A stretch of DNA of 64,000 nt, taken from the NCBI RefSeq assembly GCF_023502425.1, contig NZ_JAMFMA010000001.1, forward strand, positions 1-64,000, in the 5' to 3' direction. The notes under the pieces were generated by a model, which was not told the DNA's origin, did no database searches, and saw only the letters and a program-made list of their open reading frames with translations. Shown in pieces: positions 27,664 to 36,504 of the stretch. The DNA is from Flagellimonas spongiicola. GTDB taxonomy: Bacteria > Bacteroidota > Bacteroidia > Flavobacteriales > Flavobacteriaceae. How positions within the stretch are numbered: the first letter of the stretch is position 1; each line of letters starts with the position of its first letter. Position numbers and translations under genes: made by a program.

Positions 27664-28662
27664 ATGAAAAAGATTACCAAAGAAGTTTACCTTAAGTGGT
27701 ATGAAGACATGTTGTTCTGGAGAAAATTCGAGGACAAATTGGCTGCTGTTTACATCCAACAGAAAGTAAGAGGATTTTTGCATTTGTACAACGGTCAAGA
27801 AGCTGTTTTAGCAGGTGCATTACATGCCATGGATTTGACAAAGGATCGCATGATCACAGCATATAGAAACCATGTGCAACCTATAGGTATGGGTGTGGAT
27901 CCACGAAGAGTAATGGCAGAGCTATTTGGAAAAGTTACGGGAACTTCCAAAGGAATGGGAGGGTCAATGCATATATTCTCCAAAGAGCACCGCTTTTATG
28001 GTGGACACGGAATCGTAGGTGGACAAATTCCATTAGGTGCTGGATTGGCCTTTGCAGATAAGTATTTCAAACGCGACGCCGTAACTTTATGTTATATGGG
28101 TGACGGCGCTGTTAGACAAGGGTCGTTGCATGAAGCTTTCAACTTGGCTATGCTTTGGCAACTGCCAGTGGTATTCATTTGTGAAAACAATGGTTATGCA
28201 ATGGGTACTTCAGTGGCCCGTACGGCTTATACCACGGATATCTGGAAATTGGGATTGGGTTATGAAATGCCTTGCGGCCCCGTAGATGGTATGGACCCTG
28301 CAATTGTTGCAAAGGAAATGGATAAGGCAATTGAGCGCGCAAGAACAGGTGGAGGTCCAACTTTCTTGGAAATGAAAACATACCGTTATAGAGGTCACTC
28401 CATGTCCGATGCACAGCATTATAGAACAAAAGAAGAAGTAGAGGAGTACAAGAAAATTGATCCTATAACCCAAGTGAAGGATGTGATTCTTGAAAAAGGA
28501 TATGCAACCGAAGAGGAAATCAAAGTGATGGACAAACGGGTGAAGGATTTAGTTGCAGAATGCGAAAAATTCGCTGAGGAATCTGATTTTCCGCCAATTC
28601 AGCAATTATACGATACAGTTTACGAACAAGAGGATTATCCATTTTTACAACATAAACTTTAG
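27664..28662 (+). CDS. pdhA: Pyruvate dehydrogenase E1 component, alpha subunit
   Basis: 332 residues from the ATG at 27664 (MKKITKEVYLKWYEDML). The thiamine-diphosphate motif GDGAVRQGSLHEAFNLAMLW followed by CENNGYAMGTS (about 143-180) and the phosphorylation-loop-like YRGHSMSDAQHYRTKEE (about 240) are typical of E1 alpha. It decarboxylates pyruvate together with E1 beta, which is not in this window. The E2 gene starts 4 bp downstream. Confidence 0.95.
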   Translation: MKKITKEVYLKWYEDMLFWRKFEDKLAAVYIQQKVRGFLHLYNGQEAVLAGALHAMDLTKDRMITAYRNHVQPIGMGVDPRRVMAELFGKVTGTSKGMGGSMHIFSKEHRFYGGHGIVGGQIPLGAGLAFADKYFKRDAVTLCYMGDGAVRQGSLHEAFNLAMLWQLPVVFICENNGYAMGTSVARTAYTTDIWKLGLGYEMPCGPVDGMDPAIVAKEMDKAIERARTGGGPTFLEMKTYRYRGHSMSDAQHYRTKEEVEEYKKIDPITQVKDVILEKGYATEEEIKVMDKRVKDLVAECEKFAEESDFPPIQQLYDTVYEQEDYPFLQHKL

Positions 28663-28666
28663 TTAG

Positions 28667-30280
28667 ATGGCAGAAGTGATCAACATGCCTCGCTTGAGCG
28701 ATACCATGGAAGAAGGTACCGTGGCAAAATGGCTTAAGCAAGTAGGGGATAAAGTAGAGGAAGGAGATATATTGGCCGAGATAGAAACGGACAAGGCTAC
28801 CATGGAATTTGAATCTTTTCATGAAGGTACACTTTTGCATATCGGTATTGCTGAAGGTGATGGTGCTCCGGTAGATTCACTATTGGCCATTATAGGTGAA
28901 GAGGGTGAAGATATTTCGGCACTATTAGCTGGAGGGAATGCACCTGCAGCTGAAGCAACACCAGTTGTTGAAAATGCTCCGGTTGAAGCAGCACCTGCTA
29001 CAAGTCCAGTTGCTGTTCCAGAAGGTGTAGAAGTAATAAAAATGCCACGTCTTAGCGATACCATGGAAGAAGGAACTGTTGCTTCTTGGTTGAAAAAAGT
29101 TGGCGATGAAGTTGAGGAAGGTGATATCCTTGCGGAAATAGAGACAGATAAGGCCACCATGGAATTTGAATCATTTTATTCCGGAACCCTATTACACATA
29201 GGAATACAAGAAGGTGAATCTGCTCCGGTAGATGAGGTTTTGGCAGTAATTGGTCCTGCAGGGACTGATGTAAGTGCTGTATTAGCTGCACCTGCAACCG
29301 AAGCTGTTACAGAAAGTGGACCTAAAGCTGAAGCCGTTGCAGCATCAGCGTCTGCGGAGGTTGCTGTACAAGCCACTCCTTCACAAAATGGAAGAATCCT
29401 TGCTTCGCCATTGGCCAAGAAAATCGCCAGTGATAAAGGAATCAACCTTGCAGATGTCACTGGATCAGGAGACCATGGTAGGATTGTGAAAAGGGATGTG
29501 GAGAACTTCCAGCCTAGTGCTGTTCCAGCGGCGCCAACTGCAGAAAAAGCCGAAATAGCTCCAACCCCAGCCGCTCCAATGAACTTGCCAGTGGGTGAAG
29601 AAAGCATGGAAGAAGTGAAAAACTCTACCATGAGAAAAGTAATTGCCAAGCGTTTAGGAGAGTCTAAGTTTTCAGCGCCACACTATTATCTTACAATTGA
29701 GGTGGACATGGACAATGCGAAAGCGTCCAGAGCGCAAATCAACAGTTTGCCAGATACCAAAGTTTCCTTTAACGATATGGTGTTGAAAGCTTGCGCCATG
29801 GCATTGAAAAAGCATCCACAAGTGAACACCACTTGGAATGGAGACTCAACCATTTACAAACACCACGTACACATGGGTGTTGCGGTAGCGGTAGATGAAG
29901 GACTTGTGGTACCGGTAGTCAAATTTGCTGATCAACTTAGTCTTACTCAATTGGGTGCTTCGGTAAAGGATTTAGCAGGGCGTGCTAGATCTAAAAAGAT
30001 CAAACCTGACGAAATGGAAGGAAGTACCTTTACAGTTTCCAATTTAGGGATGTTCGGTATTTTGGAATTTACCTCCATAATCAACCAACCCAACTCTGCT
30101 ATTTTATCAGTTGGGGCTATCGTGGACAAGCCCGTTGTAAAGAATGGTGAAATTGTTCCTGGAAGCACTATGAAGGTAACTTTGGCGTGTGATCATAGAA
30201 CGGTTGATGGTGCAACTGGAGCGCAATTCCTACAAACTTTGAGAGCTTATTTGGAAAACCCAGTAACAATGCTTGCATAG
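28667..30280 (+). CDS. pdhC: Pyruvate dehydrogenase E2 (dihydrolipoyllysine acetyltransferase)
   Basis: 537 residues. Two lipoyl domains in tandem with lipoylated lysines K43 and K162 (each in ETDKATMEFES), Ala/Pro-rich linkers, a peripheral subunit-binding domain (ILASPLAKKIASDKGINLAD, about 244-280), and the catalytic domain ending with CDHRTVDGATGAQFL (about 506), whose HRTVDG is the acetyltransferase active site. It transfers acetyl to CoA in the pyruvate dehydrogenase complex. Cotranscribed with pdhA; a terminator follows. Confidence 0.96.
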   Translation: MAEVINMPRLSDTMEEGTVAKWLKQVGDKVEEGDILAEIETDKATMEFESFHEGTLLHIGIAEGDGAPVDSLLAIIGEEGEDISALLAGGNAPAAEATPVVENAPVEAAPATSPVAVPEGVEVIKMPRLSDTMEEGTVASWLKKVGDEVEEGDILAEIETDKATMEFESFYSGTLLHIGIQEGESAPVDEVLAVIGPAGTDVSAVLAAPATEAVTESGPKAEAVAASASAEVAVQATPSQNGRILASPLAKKIASDKGINLADVTGSGDHGRIVKRDVENFQPSAVPAAPTAEKAEIAPTPAAPMNLPVGEESMEEVKNSTMRKVIAKRLGESKFSAPHYYLTIEVDMDNAKASRAQINSLPDTKVSFNDMVLKACAMALKKHPQVNTTWNGDSTIYKHHVHMGVAVAVDEGLVVPVVKFADQLSLTQLGASVKDLAGRARSKKIKPDEMEGSTFTVSNLGMFGILEFTSIINQPNSAILSVGAIVDKPVVKNGEIVPGSTMKVTLACDHRTVDGATGAQFLQTLRAYLENPVTMLA

Positions 30281-30312
30281 TAAAGCTGAGAAATATCCAA
30301 CTAAATGATACT

Positions 30313-30338
30313 AAGCATCCTTTTAGGATGCTTTTTTT
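30313..30338 (+). terminator. Terminator of pdhA-pdhC
   Basis: AAGCATCC (30313-30320), short T/A loop, GGATGCTT (30326-30333), then T-run. Confidence 0.88.
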
Positions 30339-30362
30339 ATCTTTAAATTCAAATTCATCACT

Positions 30363-31388
30363 ATGAAAAATATCTTAACTGTAGCAAGTGTATTGTTAGT
30401 TGTAAGCTGCGGAACTACTCAAAAACTTGATACGTATTCCAACAATGACCAGCCAAATGGCCCAGATGGACTAAAGGCTAAAACTACACAGGAGATTAAT
30501 TCAAAAACGATTAATACAAATACATTTTCAAAAGCGGATCGTGTGGGGGAAATCATGACTTATTTGGCTTCTGATGACTTAAAAGGTCGTGATTCTGGAA
30601 GTGATGGAATTGACATGGCGGCCACTTATATTGAAAACTATTTGACTTCCTATCAGGTTAAACCATACTTTGAATCTTTTCGGGATACGCTTTCCAATTT
30701 TGAAAAAACGGCATATAACGTGGTTGGAATTGTAGAAGGCAATGATCCTAAGCTCAAAAATGAATACATCATTATTGGTGCACATTACGATCATATCGGC
30801 CTAATTGAACCAGAAAATGGAGATATTATAGCCAATGGGGCCAATGACAACGCTTCAGGTACCACAACTGTAATGGAGCTGGCACGTTATTTTGGCACGA
30901 CCAAATCCAACAAGAGAAGTCTGATTTTTGCGCTTTTCAGTGCTGAGGAAAAGGGTTTGTTGGGATCTAAACACTTAGCAAAAAAATTAAAAGAAGAAGG
31001 GTTTAATCTTTATACTATGTTGAACTTTGAAATGACCGGAGTACCGTTAAAGGATAAGGATTATACGGTTTACATCACTGGCTTTGAAAAATCAAATTTG
31101 GCGGAAATCAGCAACAAATATGCAAAAGAAAAGCTTGTAGGGTTTCTTCCTACTGCTAAGGAATTTAATTTATTCCAGCGCTCGGATAACTATCCGTTTT
31201 ATACAGAATTTGGTGTTCCATCCCATACCTTTTGCACCTTTGATTTTACCAACTTCATTTTTTACCATAAAGTCGGCGACGAAATAAAGTTGATGGATTT
31301 TGAGCATATGGCAAGCCTAATCAATAAAATGCTGCCTGTAGTGGAAAACATTACCAATGCTGAAAAACAGGAAGTACAAGGAATTTAA
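30363..31388 (+). CDS. M28-family zinc peptidase lipoprotein
   Basis: 341 residues. Lipobox VVSCGTT with Cys16. Metal and catalytic motifs appear in M28 order: GAHYDHIG (about 138), GANDNASGT (about 158), SAEEKGLLGS (about 197), LNFEMTG (about 221) and FYHKVGDE near 300. The fourth ligand position, usually Asp, is Glu in LNFEMTG; I believe this occurs in other Bacteroidota members, so the enzyme is probably active. An aminopeptidase acting in the periplasm or at the outer membrane is likely; the substrate is unknown. Near-consensus TATCTTTA lies at 30338-30345. SDR gene follows after 35 bp. Confidence 0.88.
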   Translation: MKNILTVASVLLVVSCGTTQKLDTYSNNDQPNGPDGLKAKTTQEINSKTINTNTFSKADRVGEIMTYLASDDLKGRDSGSDGIDMAATYIENYLTSYQVKPYFESFRDTLSNFEKTAYNVVGIVEGNDPKLKNEYIIIGAHYDHIGLIEPENGDIIANGANDNASGTTTVMELARYFGTTKSNKRSLIFALFSAEEKGLLGSKHLAKKLKEEGFNLYTMLNFEMTGVPLKDKDYTVYITGFEKSNLAEISNKYAKEKLVGFLPTAKEFNLFQRSDNYPFYTEFGVPSHTFCTFDFTNFIFYHKVGDEIKLMDFEHMASLINKMLPVVENITNAEKQEVQGI

Positions 31389-31423
31389 CCGAGAAAAGGA
31401 AAGATAAAATACTAAGATCAACA

Positions 31424-32101
31424 ATGGCAAACATCATCGTTACTGGTACCAGCAGGGGAATAGGGTTTGAACTGGTAAAACTATTGGCTTCGGACAAGCA
31501 CAATATTCTTGCCTTATCTCGTAATGACCAGCCATGCGCTAATCTTGGATTAAAGAACGTCCATAGCCTTAGCTGTGATCTTGCAAAAACTGCTGATTAT
31601 GCAAAAATTGATTCGTTTATTGTACAGTGGGATCAGGTGGACGTATTGATAAACAATGCCGGGAGTTTGCTCAATAAACCATTCTTGGAGATATCCCCAG
31701 AAGAATTTGAGGCGGTTTATAAAGTAAATGTGTTTGGTGTGGCAGAACTTACACGCATGGTTTTGCCTAAAATGCGTAAAGATGGTCATGTTGTAACCAT
31801 AAGCTCAATGGGCGGTGTTCAGGGAAGTATGAAATTTCCTGGCTTGTCGGCTTACAGTTCAAGCAAAGGAGCAGTGATAACGTTAACAGAGCTATGGGCT
31901 GAGGAGTTTAAGGAAACAGGCCCCAGTTTTAATGTGCTGGCCTTGGGTGCCGTACAGACAGAAATGTTGGAAGAGGCCTTTCCTGGGTACATGGCACCTG
32001 TTACGGCTTTAGAGATGGCTATTTACATCAAGGATTTTGCCCTCAGTGGTCAAAAAATGTATAACGGGAAACTTTTGCAAGTAAGTAATAGTACCCCTTG
32101 A
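31424..32101 (+). CDS. Short-chain dehydrogenase/reductase
   Basis: 225 residues. Classical SDR layout: VTGTSRGIGFELVKLL (TGxxxGxG, cofactor binding, about 5-20), VDVLINNAGSLL (NNAG), ISSMGG serine region, and SAYSSSKGAVITL with the catalytic Tyr-x3-Lys. NAD(P)-dependent oxidoreductase with unknown substrate. It converges on the DoxX gene with a single base between the stop codons. Confidence 0.92.
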   Translation: MANIIVTGTSRGIGFELVKLLASDKHNILALSRNDQPCANLGLKNVHSLSCDLAKTADYAKIDSFIVQWDQVDVLINNAGSLLNKPFLEISPEEFEAVYKVNVFGVAELTRMVLPKMRKDGHVVTISSMGGVQGSMKFPGLSAYSSSKGAVITLTELWAEEFKETGPSFNVLALGAVQTEMLEEAFPGYMAPVTALEMAIYIKDFALSGQKMYNGKLLQVSNSTP

Positions 32102-32102
32102 T

Positions 32103-32564
32103 CTAGGACTCCAAGTTTTTGATAGCTGAAAGATGGACCCATACAATAAAAACCAATTGTAACGGAATACGAAACCATAGATAATTAACTCCTGGTCCAT
32201 CCGAATTCCCTGATTGATAATTAACATTCAACATTGCTGAACGGATATTCAAAGGTAAAAGCAGTACGAAGAATAGGATAAGTATGATTCCTATTGTTTT
32301 GTGATACTCAGGGAGTAAGAGTCCAATCGCTAGCATCAATTCAAATAGTCCTGAAAGTTTGACTAGGGCTAGTTTGTTCGGCACTATTTCTGGAAACATG
32401 GTAGACATACCTTCGGCGTAAATAAAATGACCTACCGCTGTGAATGATAACATTATTGCCATTGCCAACCGTCCCGCATACTGAAAGTCAATTGTACGAT
32501 ATACTAACTGTTGGATGATGCAGACAACTGCAAAGGAACTTAACAAAACGATCAATGGTTTCAT
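32103..32564 (-). CDS. DoxX-like membrane protein
   Basis: 153 residues from the ATG at 32564 (MKPLIVLLSS); an ATG 39 bp upstream would add a polar head unlike the family. Four membrane helices; the segment with FTAVGHFIYAEGMSTMFP, then KLSGLFELMLAIGLLLP, is typical of DoxX/YphA-like proteins of unknown function, often linked to redox or solvent stress. It is downstream of, and co-oriented with, the Crp-like regulator gene. Confidence 0.82.
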   Translation of the reverse strand: MKPLIVLLSSFAVVCIIQQLVYRTIDFQYAGRLAMAIMLSFTAVGHFIYAEGMSTMFPEIVPNKLALVKLSGLFELMLAIGLLLPEYHKTIGIILILFFVLLLPLNIRSAMLNVNYQSGNSDGPGVNYLWFRIPLQLVFIVWVHLSAIKNLES

Positions 32565-32617
32565 TGTTTTTTTTGACAAAGATCTAGTGATCCGGCTGTT
32601 CAAACAATGAACCTAGG

Positions 32618-33184
32618 TTAAGAAATACGCTTTCGGATGCGACTTAGGGCCTGTGGCGTTATTCCAATATAGGAGGCTATATATTTTAAAGGTATTTTTT
32701 GGATCAATTCCGGGCGTTCAGTAAATAGCTTGAGGTAGCGTTGCTCGGCGGTATCATTCAGAAGGGCGATTTCCCGTTGCGATTTTTTCAGAAATTGTTC
32801 TTCGGCTGCCTTACGACCTATAAAATTCCCAATTTCTGTGGACTTGTATACAGCTTCCAAATCTTGATAGGAAATACGCCAAAGTTTGGTTTCTGTAATT
32901 GCTTCCATACTATAAATGCAAGGAGCTTGGGTTAAGAAGGAGTCGTAGGCACTTACAAAGTTTCCTTTAAAGGCGAAGCCAAACGTAAGATCATTGTCTG
33001 GATTTGGAATGTATAGGCGTATTATCCCTTCGGAAATAAATGAAAGATGGTTTTCCACCTTGCCTTTAACGAGCAAATGTGTCTTTTTAGGAAATTCCCG
33101 ATAAATCAACTTTGAAGAGAAAGCGGCCCAGTCTGATTCGGAGATACCGAAGGTATTTTTGAAATAGAGTTTTAATTGGTCCAT
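32618..33184 (-). CDS. Crp/Fnr-family transcriptional regulator
   Basis: 188 residues. N-terminal cyclic-nucleotide-binding-like beta-roll (residues about 25-115: FPKKTHLLVKGKVENHLSFI, FAFKGNFVSAYDSF) and a C-terminal helix-turn-helix (IPLKYIASYIGITPQALSRI, about 165-184). It lacks a cysteine cluster for an Fe-S centre, so a cNMP-type or ligand-free Bacteroidota Crp is likelier than Fnr. The next gene downstream on the strand (DoxX) is its most likely target. Confidence 0.9.
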   Translation of the reverse strand: MDQLKLYFKNTFGISESDWAAFSSKLIYREFPKKTHLLVKGKVENHLSFISEGIIRLYIPNPDNDLTFGFAFKGNFVSAYDSFLTQAPCIYSMEAITETKLWRISYQDLEAVYKSTEIGNFIGRKAAEEQFLKKSQREIALLNDTAEQRYLKLFTERPELIQKIPLKYIASYIGITPQALSRIRKRIS

Positions 33185-33203
33185 TGGAAAATCTAGGCTG
33201 TCA

Positions 33204-33211
33204 CAAAGTTA
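33204..33211 (-). promoter_or_regulatory. Candidate -7 element of the Crp-like gene
   Basis: Minus strand TAACTTTG, exact TAnnTTTG, 20 nt before the start codon. Confidence 0.45.
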
Positions 33212-33240
33212 ATCATTGTAGACCCATGGAATCTTAAACG

Positions 33241-33268
33241 AATCAAGCGGCCTTACCGCCGCTTGATT
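33241..33268. terminator. Strong hairpin between SRPBCC lipoprotein and Crp-like genes
   Basis: AATCAAGCGGC (33241-33251) and GCCGCTTGATT (33258-33268) form a perfect 11-bp stem with a 6-base loop. It lies downstream of the SRPBCC gene and upstream of the Crp-like gene on the minus strand. The following bases (CGTTTAAG) are only weakly T-rich, so termination efficiency is uncertain. Confidence 0.6.
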
Positions 33269-33293
33269 TAGTATGTCCTTAAATAGGGGGCAT

Positions 33294-33917
33294 TTATTTA
33301 CCATAAACAAAATTCTCCAAGATTTTACCATCAAACAACTGGATAAGATTATTGGCGATATCATCCAAAGCCATGGCATAGGAGTCAATATTTAAATGTA
33401 AAGTGGGTTCATCTCCAGCATTATAATGTATGTCCCAGGTGAAAATGGTACTATCCTCTGTTACCGAAACAGACACTAAGGCAAGGCTATCTGTGTAACC
33501 AAAATTGTTAGGTTCTTGAGATTGGGAAATGTAGCCGATATTTTCTTCATACCAGATTACCTGCTCTTTATGTTCCAAACCAATGTTTTGTCCTTCCATG
33601 GGATGGAAATAACACGTGAAACCTGTGCATTTTTGTTCGGAATAATCAGCTTCTACCTTGTTAAGGCCCATGCTGTATTCTGGCATGCGTTCCGGTCTTC
33701 CAACTACATTCCAGACTTCGGAAACAGGGGCTTTTAGATTTAATTTAATTCGATTTCGTAAAGGACTATCAACAAAATTTTGTGCCTTGGGCATTTCGGG
33801 TATTACGTTCATAACAAGTTTACTTTCTTCGCTTTGTGTTTCATTTTTTGGTTTACAGTTGACGGAGATCAGGACAAAAAAAAGCAGTCCCAATCTTCCA
33901 AAACGGGTTGTTTTCAT
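33294..33917 (-). CDS. SRPBCC-domain lipoprotein
   Basis: 207 residues from the ATG at 33917. Signal peptide with a lipobox-like ISVNCKP (Cys about 21). The mature part shows the START/polyketide cyclase-like pattern: KLNLKAPVSEVWNVVGRPER followed by beta strands and a C-terminal helix (MALDDIANNLIQLFDG). Such folds bind small hydrophobic ligands. Function unknown. It lies 64 bp after a WYL-domain regulator on the same strand. Confidence 0.78.
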   Translation of the reverse strand: MKTTRFGRLGLLFFVLISVNCKPKNETQSEESKLVMNVIPEMPKAQNFVDSPLRNRIKLNLKAPVSEVWNVVGRPERMPEYSMGLNKVEADYSEQKCTGFTCYFHPMEGQNIGLEHKEQVIWYEENIGYISQSQEPNNFGYTDSLALVSVSVTEDSTIFTWDIHYNAGDEPTLHLNIDSYAMALDDIANNLIQLFDGKILENFVYGK

Positions 33918-33938
33918 ATCAATAGTATTAAGATGAAA

Positions 33939-33946
33939 CAAATGTA
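33939..33946 (-). promoter_or_regulatory. Candidate -7 element of the SRPBCC gene
   Basis: Minus strand TACATTTG (TAnnTTTG), 21 nt before the start. Just upstream, TGACA and TGTCA (33957-33972) form a short dyad that could bind the adjacent WYL regulator. Confidence 0.45.
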
Positions 33947-33980
33947 AATCTGGGATATGACAGCCCTATGTCAACTAGGG

Positions 33981-34661
33981 TCAGGAAATTTGGGAATGAT
34001 AGTCCTGAAGGTTAAAATCATCAGTGAATTGTGGTTTTTCCAGAAGGGTTTTATACTGCAATATGCGATCTAAACGAAATTCTCTAAACCCTTTTCTTAG
34101 TTGACAATAGGCAATTACTACCCAGGCTTTTGAGGTGTAATACAGTGCCAATGGTTCTATTTTACGTTGCGTGATGTTGTTTGTTTGGATTGCGCGGTAC
34201 CTTATTTCCATTACCTGGTTTTTTGCAATGGATTTTTGGATATGGGTCAACGAATCACTTGGTACTGAATTGACCAAAAAGGATGAGCTTACTCTTTTGT
34301 CCAGTAAACTCAAGTCCTCTTTTTGCGAACTTCTTAAAATGGATTTTATCTTAAGCAATAATGAGTTGAACTCTTGCTGTAAGGAGGTGTCACCTTGATT
34401 TAAAACTACCTTTTCGGCAACAATTAAGGCATTGGCTTCTTCTTCTGTAAAACTAACAGGGGGTAATGTATATCCATCCACAATGAAGTAACCAACACCA
34501 TTTTCCGAACCGATGGGAACGCCAGCGTCTTGTAGTGTTTTTATATCTCTGTAAATTGTGCGTAGACTTACTTCAAAACGATTGGCAATTTCCTGTGCAG
34601 TTATCACTTTTTTGGATTGCAGTTGAATTAATATCGCGGTGATTCTTGTGAGTCGATTCAT
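33981..34661 (-). CDS. YafY-type regulator (HTH_11 plus WYL domain)
   Basis: 226 residues. N-terminal winged helix: KKVITAQEIANRFEVSLRTI (about 17-36) followed by YRDIKTLQDAGVPIGSENG, then a linker and a WYL domain (about 140-215: MEIRYRAIQ, IEPLALYYTSKAWVVIAYCQ, FREFRLDRI). WYL regulators respond to nucleic-acid-like or small ligands through this domain. Divergent from the SprT-like gene and upstream of the SRPBCC gene. Confidence 0.92.
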   Translation of the reverse strand: MNRLTRITAILIQLQSKKVITAQEIANRFEVSLRTIYRDIKTLQDAGVPIGSENGVGYFIVDGYTLPPVSFTEEEANALIVAEKVVLNQGDTSLQQEFNSLLLKIKSILRSSQKEDLSLLDKRVSSSFLVNSVPSDSLTHIQKSIAKNQVMEIRYRAIQTNNITQRKIEPLALYYTSKAWVVIAYCQLRKGFREFRLDRILQYKTLLEKPQFTDDFNLQDYHSQIS

Positions 34662-34762
34662 GAAGAAAGAGGATTTAGGCCAATTTCAATATAAAAATAG
34701 TAGTAAGATAGGTTAGAATTCAAGACCTGGATTTAATTTCATCCGTAGACGAGCTAAACTCG

Positions 34763-34770
34763 TAACTTTG
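34763..34770 (+). promoter_or_regulatory. -7 element of sprT-like gene, implies leaderless mRNA
   Basis: TAACTTTG matches TAnnTTTG exactly; a weak TTTC lies 22 bp upstream (34737-34740). The GTG start codon at 34773 is only 2 bp further, so transcription would begin on or inside the first codons. Confidence 0.55.
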
Positions 34771-34772
34771 TT

Positions 34773-35402
34773 GTGGTGATTGAAATTTTAAAAAAATACC
34801 TTCCAGAACGCGCTGTATCGCCTTGCTTTGATTTAATCAAAGAACATCAAGTACATCTAAAAATCGTTGGGCACAGGCACACACGGCATGGTGATTATAG
34901 AAGAATGCCTGATGGATCACATAAAATCACCGTCAACGCCTCTTTGAACAAATATCGATTCTTGATTACCCTGATTCATGAAATAGCCCATCTGGTGGCC
35001 ATTCAAGAATATGGGAGAGAAATAAAACCACACGGCAAGGAATGGAAACGTACGTTTCAACATTTGATGATTCCTTATATTAGACCGGAAATTTTTCCTT
35101 CACAGCTATTGCCAGTAATTGCCAACCATTTTAAAAATCCAAAGGCCAGCAGTAGTTCAGATGCACGTTTGTCCATTGCATTGAAATCCTTTGACCCCGA
35201 AGAACGCAAAGAAAGTTATGTGTATGAAATACCTTACAATGCAATTTTTCGTTTACATAATGGAAAACTATATAAAAAAGGCAATAAAAGGGTGAAGCGT
35301 TATGAGTGTATTGAGTTGGCCACAGGAAGATTATATTTGTTCCAACCCAATGCGGAAGTAGAACTAGTGCAGATGGCTTCCGACGTTGAGCCGCCATTTT
35401 GA
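34773..35402 (+). CDS. SprT-like zinc metalloprotein
   Basis: 209 residues from tandem GTG codons at 34773/34776; no ATG occurs before the conserved region. LIHEIAHLVAIQEYG carries the zinc motif HEIAH (H69, E70, H73), and the sequence before it (SHKITVNASLNKYRFLITL) matches the SprT domain start. The C-terminal half (YEIPYNAIFRLHNGKLYKKG then RYECIELATGRLYLF) looks like a small beta domain and has no zinc-ribbon cysteines, unlike many SprT proteins. The eukaryotic relative Spartan degrades DNA-protein crosslinks; the bacterial role is unknown. manC follows after 20 bp. Confidence 0.85.
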   Translation: MVIEILKKYLPERAVSPCFDLIKEHQVHLKIVGHRHTRHGDYRRMPDGSHKITVNASLNKYRFLITLIHEIAHLVAIQEYGREIKPHGKEWKRTFQHLMIPYIRPEIFPSQLLPVIANHFKNPKASSSSDARLSIALKSFDPEERKESYVYEIPYNAIFRLHNGKLYKKGNKRVKRYECIELATGRLYLFQPNAEVELVQMASDVEPPF

Positions 35403-35422
35403 AATATAAACAACAACTTGAA

Positions 35423-36502
35423 ATGAATAAAAACTACTACGCCGTATTAATGGCTGGGGGTGTGGGATCACGTTTTTGGCCTGTAAGTACTTCGGCCAAC
35501 CCCAAACAGTTCCATGATATGTTGGGTGCAGGCAAAACCTTGATTCAAAAAACATTTGATCGGCTCAATAAGTTTATTCCAACGGAGAACATTCTGATTC
35601 TGACGAATGAGCGATACAATGACTTGGTATTGGAACAATTGCCAATGGTAACGCAAGAACAAGTGGTCTTGGAACCTGCAATGCGAAATACGGCTCCTTG
35701 TATTCTGTATGCGGCATTGAAAATCCAAAAAATGAACCCAAATGGAGTTATGATCGTTGCCCCAAGTGATCATTGGATTGAGGATGAACAAGCCTTTGAA
35801 GATAACGTGAAGGCGTGCTTTGATAAATGTGAAAAGGAAGAGGTATTATGTACTTTGGGCATTCAACCTACCTATCCAAACACCGGATTTGGTTATATTG
35901 AATTTGAGAAAGGAACTGACGTAAACCTGAAAAAAGTGTCTCAATTCAGGGAGAAACCCGATTATGAAACAGCCAAGGAATTTTTAGCGCAGGGTAATTT
36001 TTTGTGGAATGCAGGAATTTTTATGTGGAGTGTTGATACTATTGTAAACGCTTTTAAGACATTCCAGCCCGAACAATTCAACCTGTTTGAGCAAGGAATA
36101 GCCTGCTATAATACAAGTGAAGAACATGATTTTATTACTGAAAACTATCCAAAAGCGGAAAACATATCCATAGATTATGCTATCTTGGAGAATTCCCAAG
36201 CTATTTTTACTTTACCTGCTACTTTTGATTGGAACGACTTAGGTACTTGGGGAGCTTTGTATGAAAAGCTCGGCAAGGACAAGGAAGCTAATGCGGTTGT
36301 AAATAGTAATACGCTGTTACAAGATGCAAAAGGGAACATGATTCGTTCTGATAAAGGAAAGATTGTGGTCGTGGATGGTTTGGAGGATTACATCATCGTT
36401 GATAAAGAGGATGTATTGTTGATCTTCCCAAAATCCAAACAGCAGGATATTAAATCGGTATTAAACCAAGTGAAGGAAAAATTTGGTGACGAGTACGCAT
36501 AA
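35423..36502 (+). CDS. manC: Mannose-1-phosphate guanylyltransferase
   Basis: 359 residues from the ATG at 35423. It forms GDP-mannose from GTP and mannose-1-phosphate for polysaccharide and fucose precursors. The nucleotidyl-transferase motif AVLMAGGVGSRFWPVSTSAN (residues 7-26), VAPSDHWI, GFGYIEF, FREKPD and NAGIFMW follow in family order. The length shows a single-function enzyme without the C-terminal phosphomannose isomerase domain of long ManC/AlgA proteins. It overlaps no neighbour; DUF389 starts 2 bp downstream. Confidence 0.93.
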   Translation: MNKNYYAVLMAGGVGSRFWPVSTSANPKQFHDMLGAGKTLIQKTFDRLNKFIPTENILILTNERYNDLVLEQLPMVTQEQVVLEPAMRNTAPCILYAALKIQKMNPNGVMIVAPSDHWIEDEQAFEDNVKACFDKCEKEEVLCTLGIQPTYPNTGFGYIEFEKGTDVNLKKVSQFREKPDYETAKEFLAQGNFLWNAGIFMWSVDTIVNAFKTFQPEQFNLFEQGIACYNTSEEHDFITENYPKAENISIDYAILENSQAIFTLPATFDWNDLGTWGALYEKLGKDKEANAVVNSNTLLQDAKGNMIRSDKGKIVVVDGLEDYIIVDKEDVLLIFPKSKQQDIKSVLNQVKEKFGDEYA

Positions 36503-36504
36503 AA

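Noticed and set aside
29176-29649. Open frame opposite pdhC
   Set aside because: Its composition reflects the Ala/Pro-rich linkers of E2 read backwards; no start context or homology.
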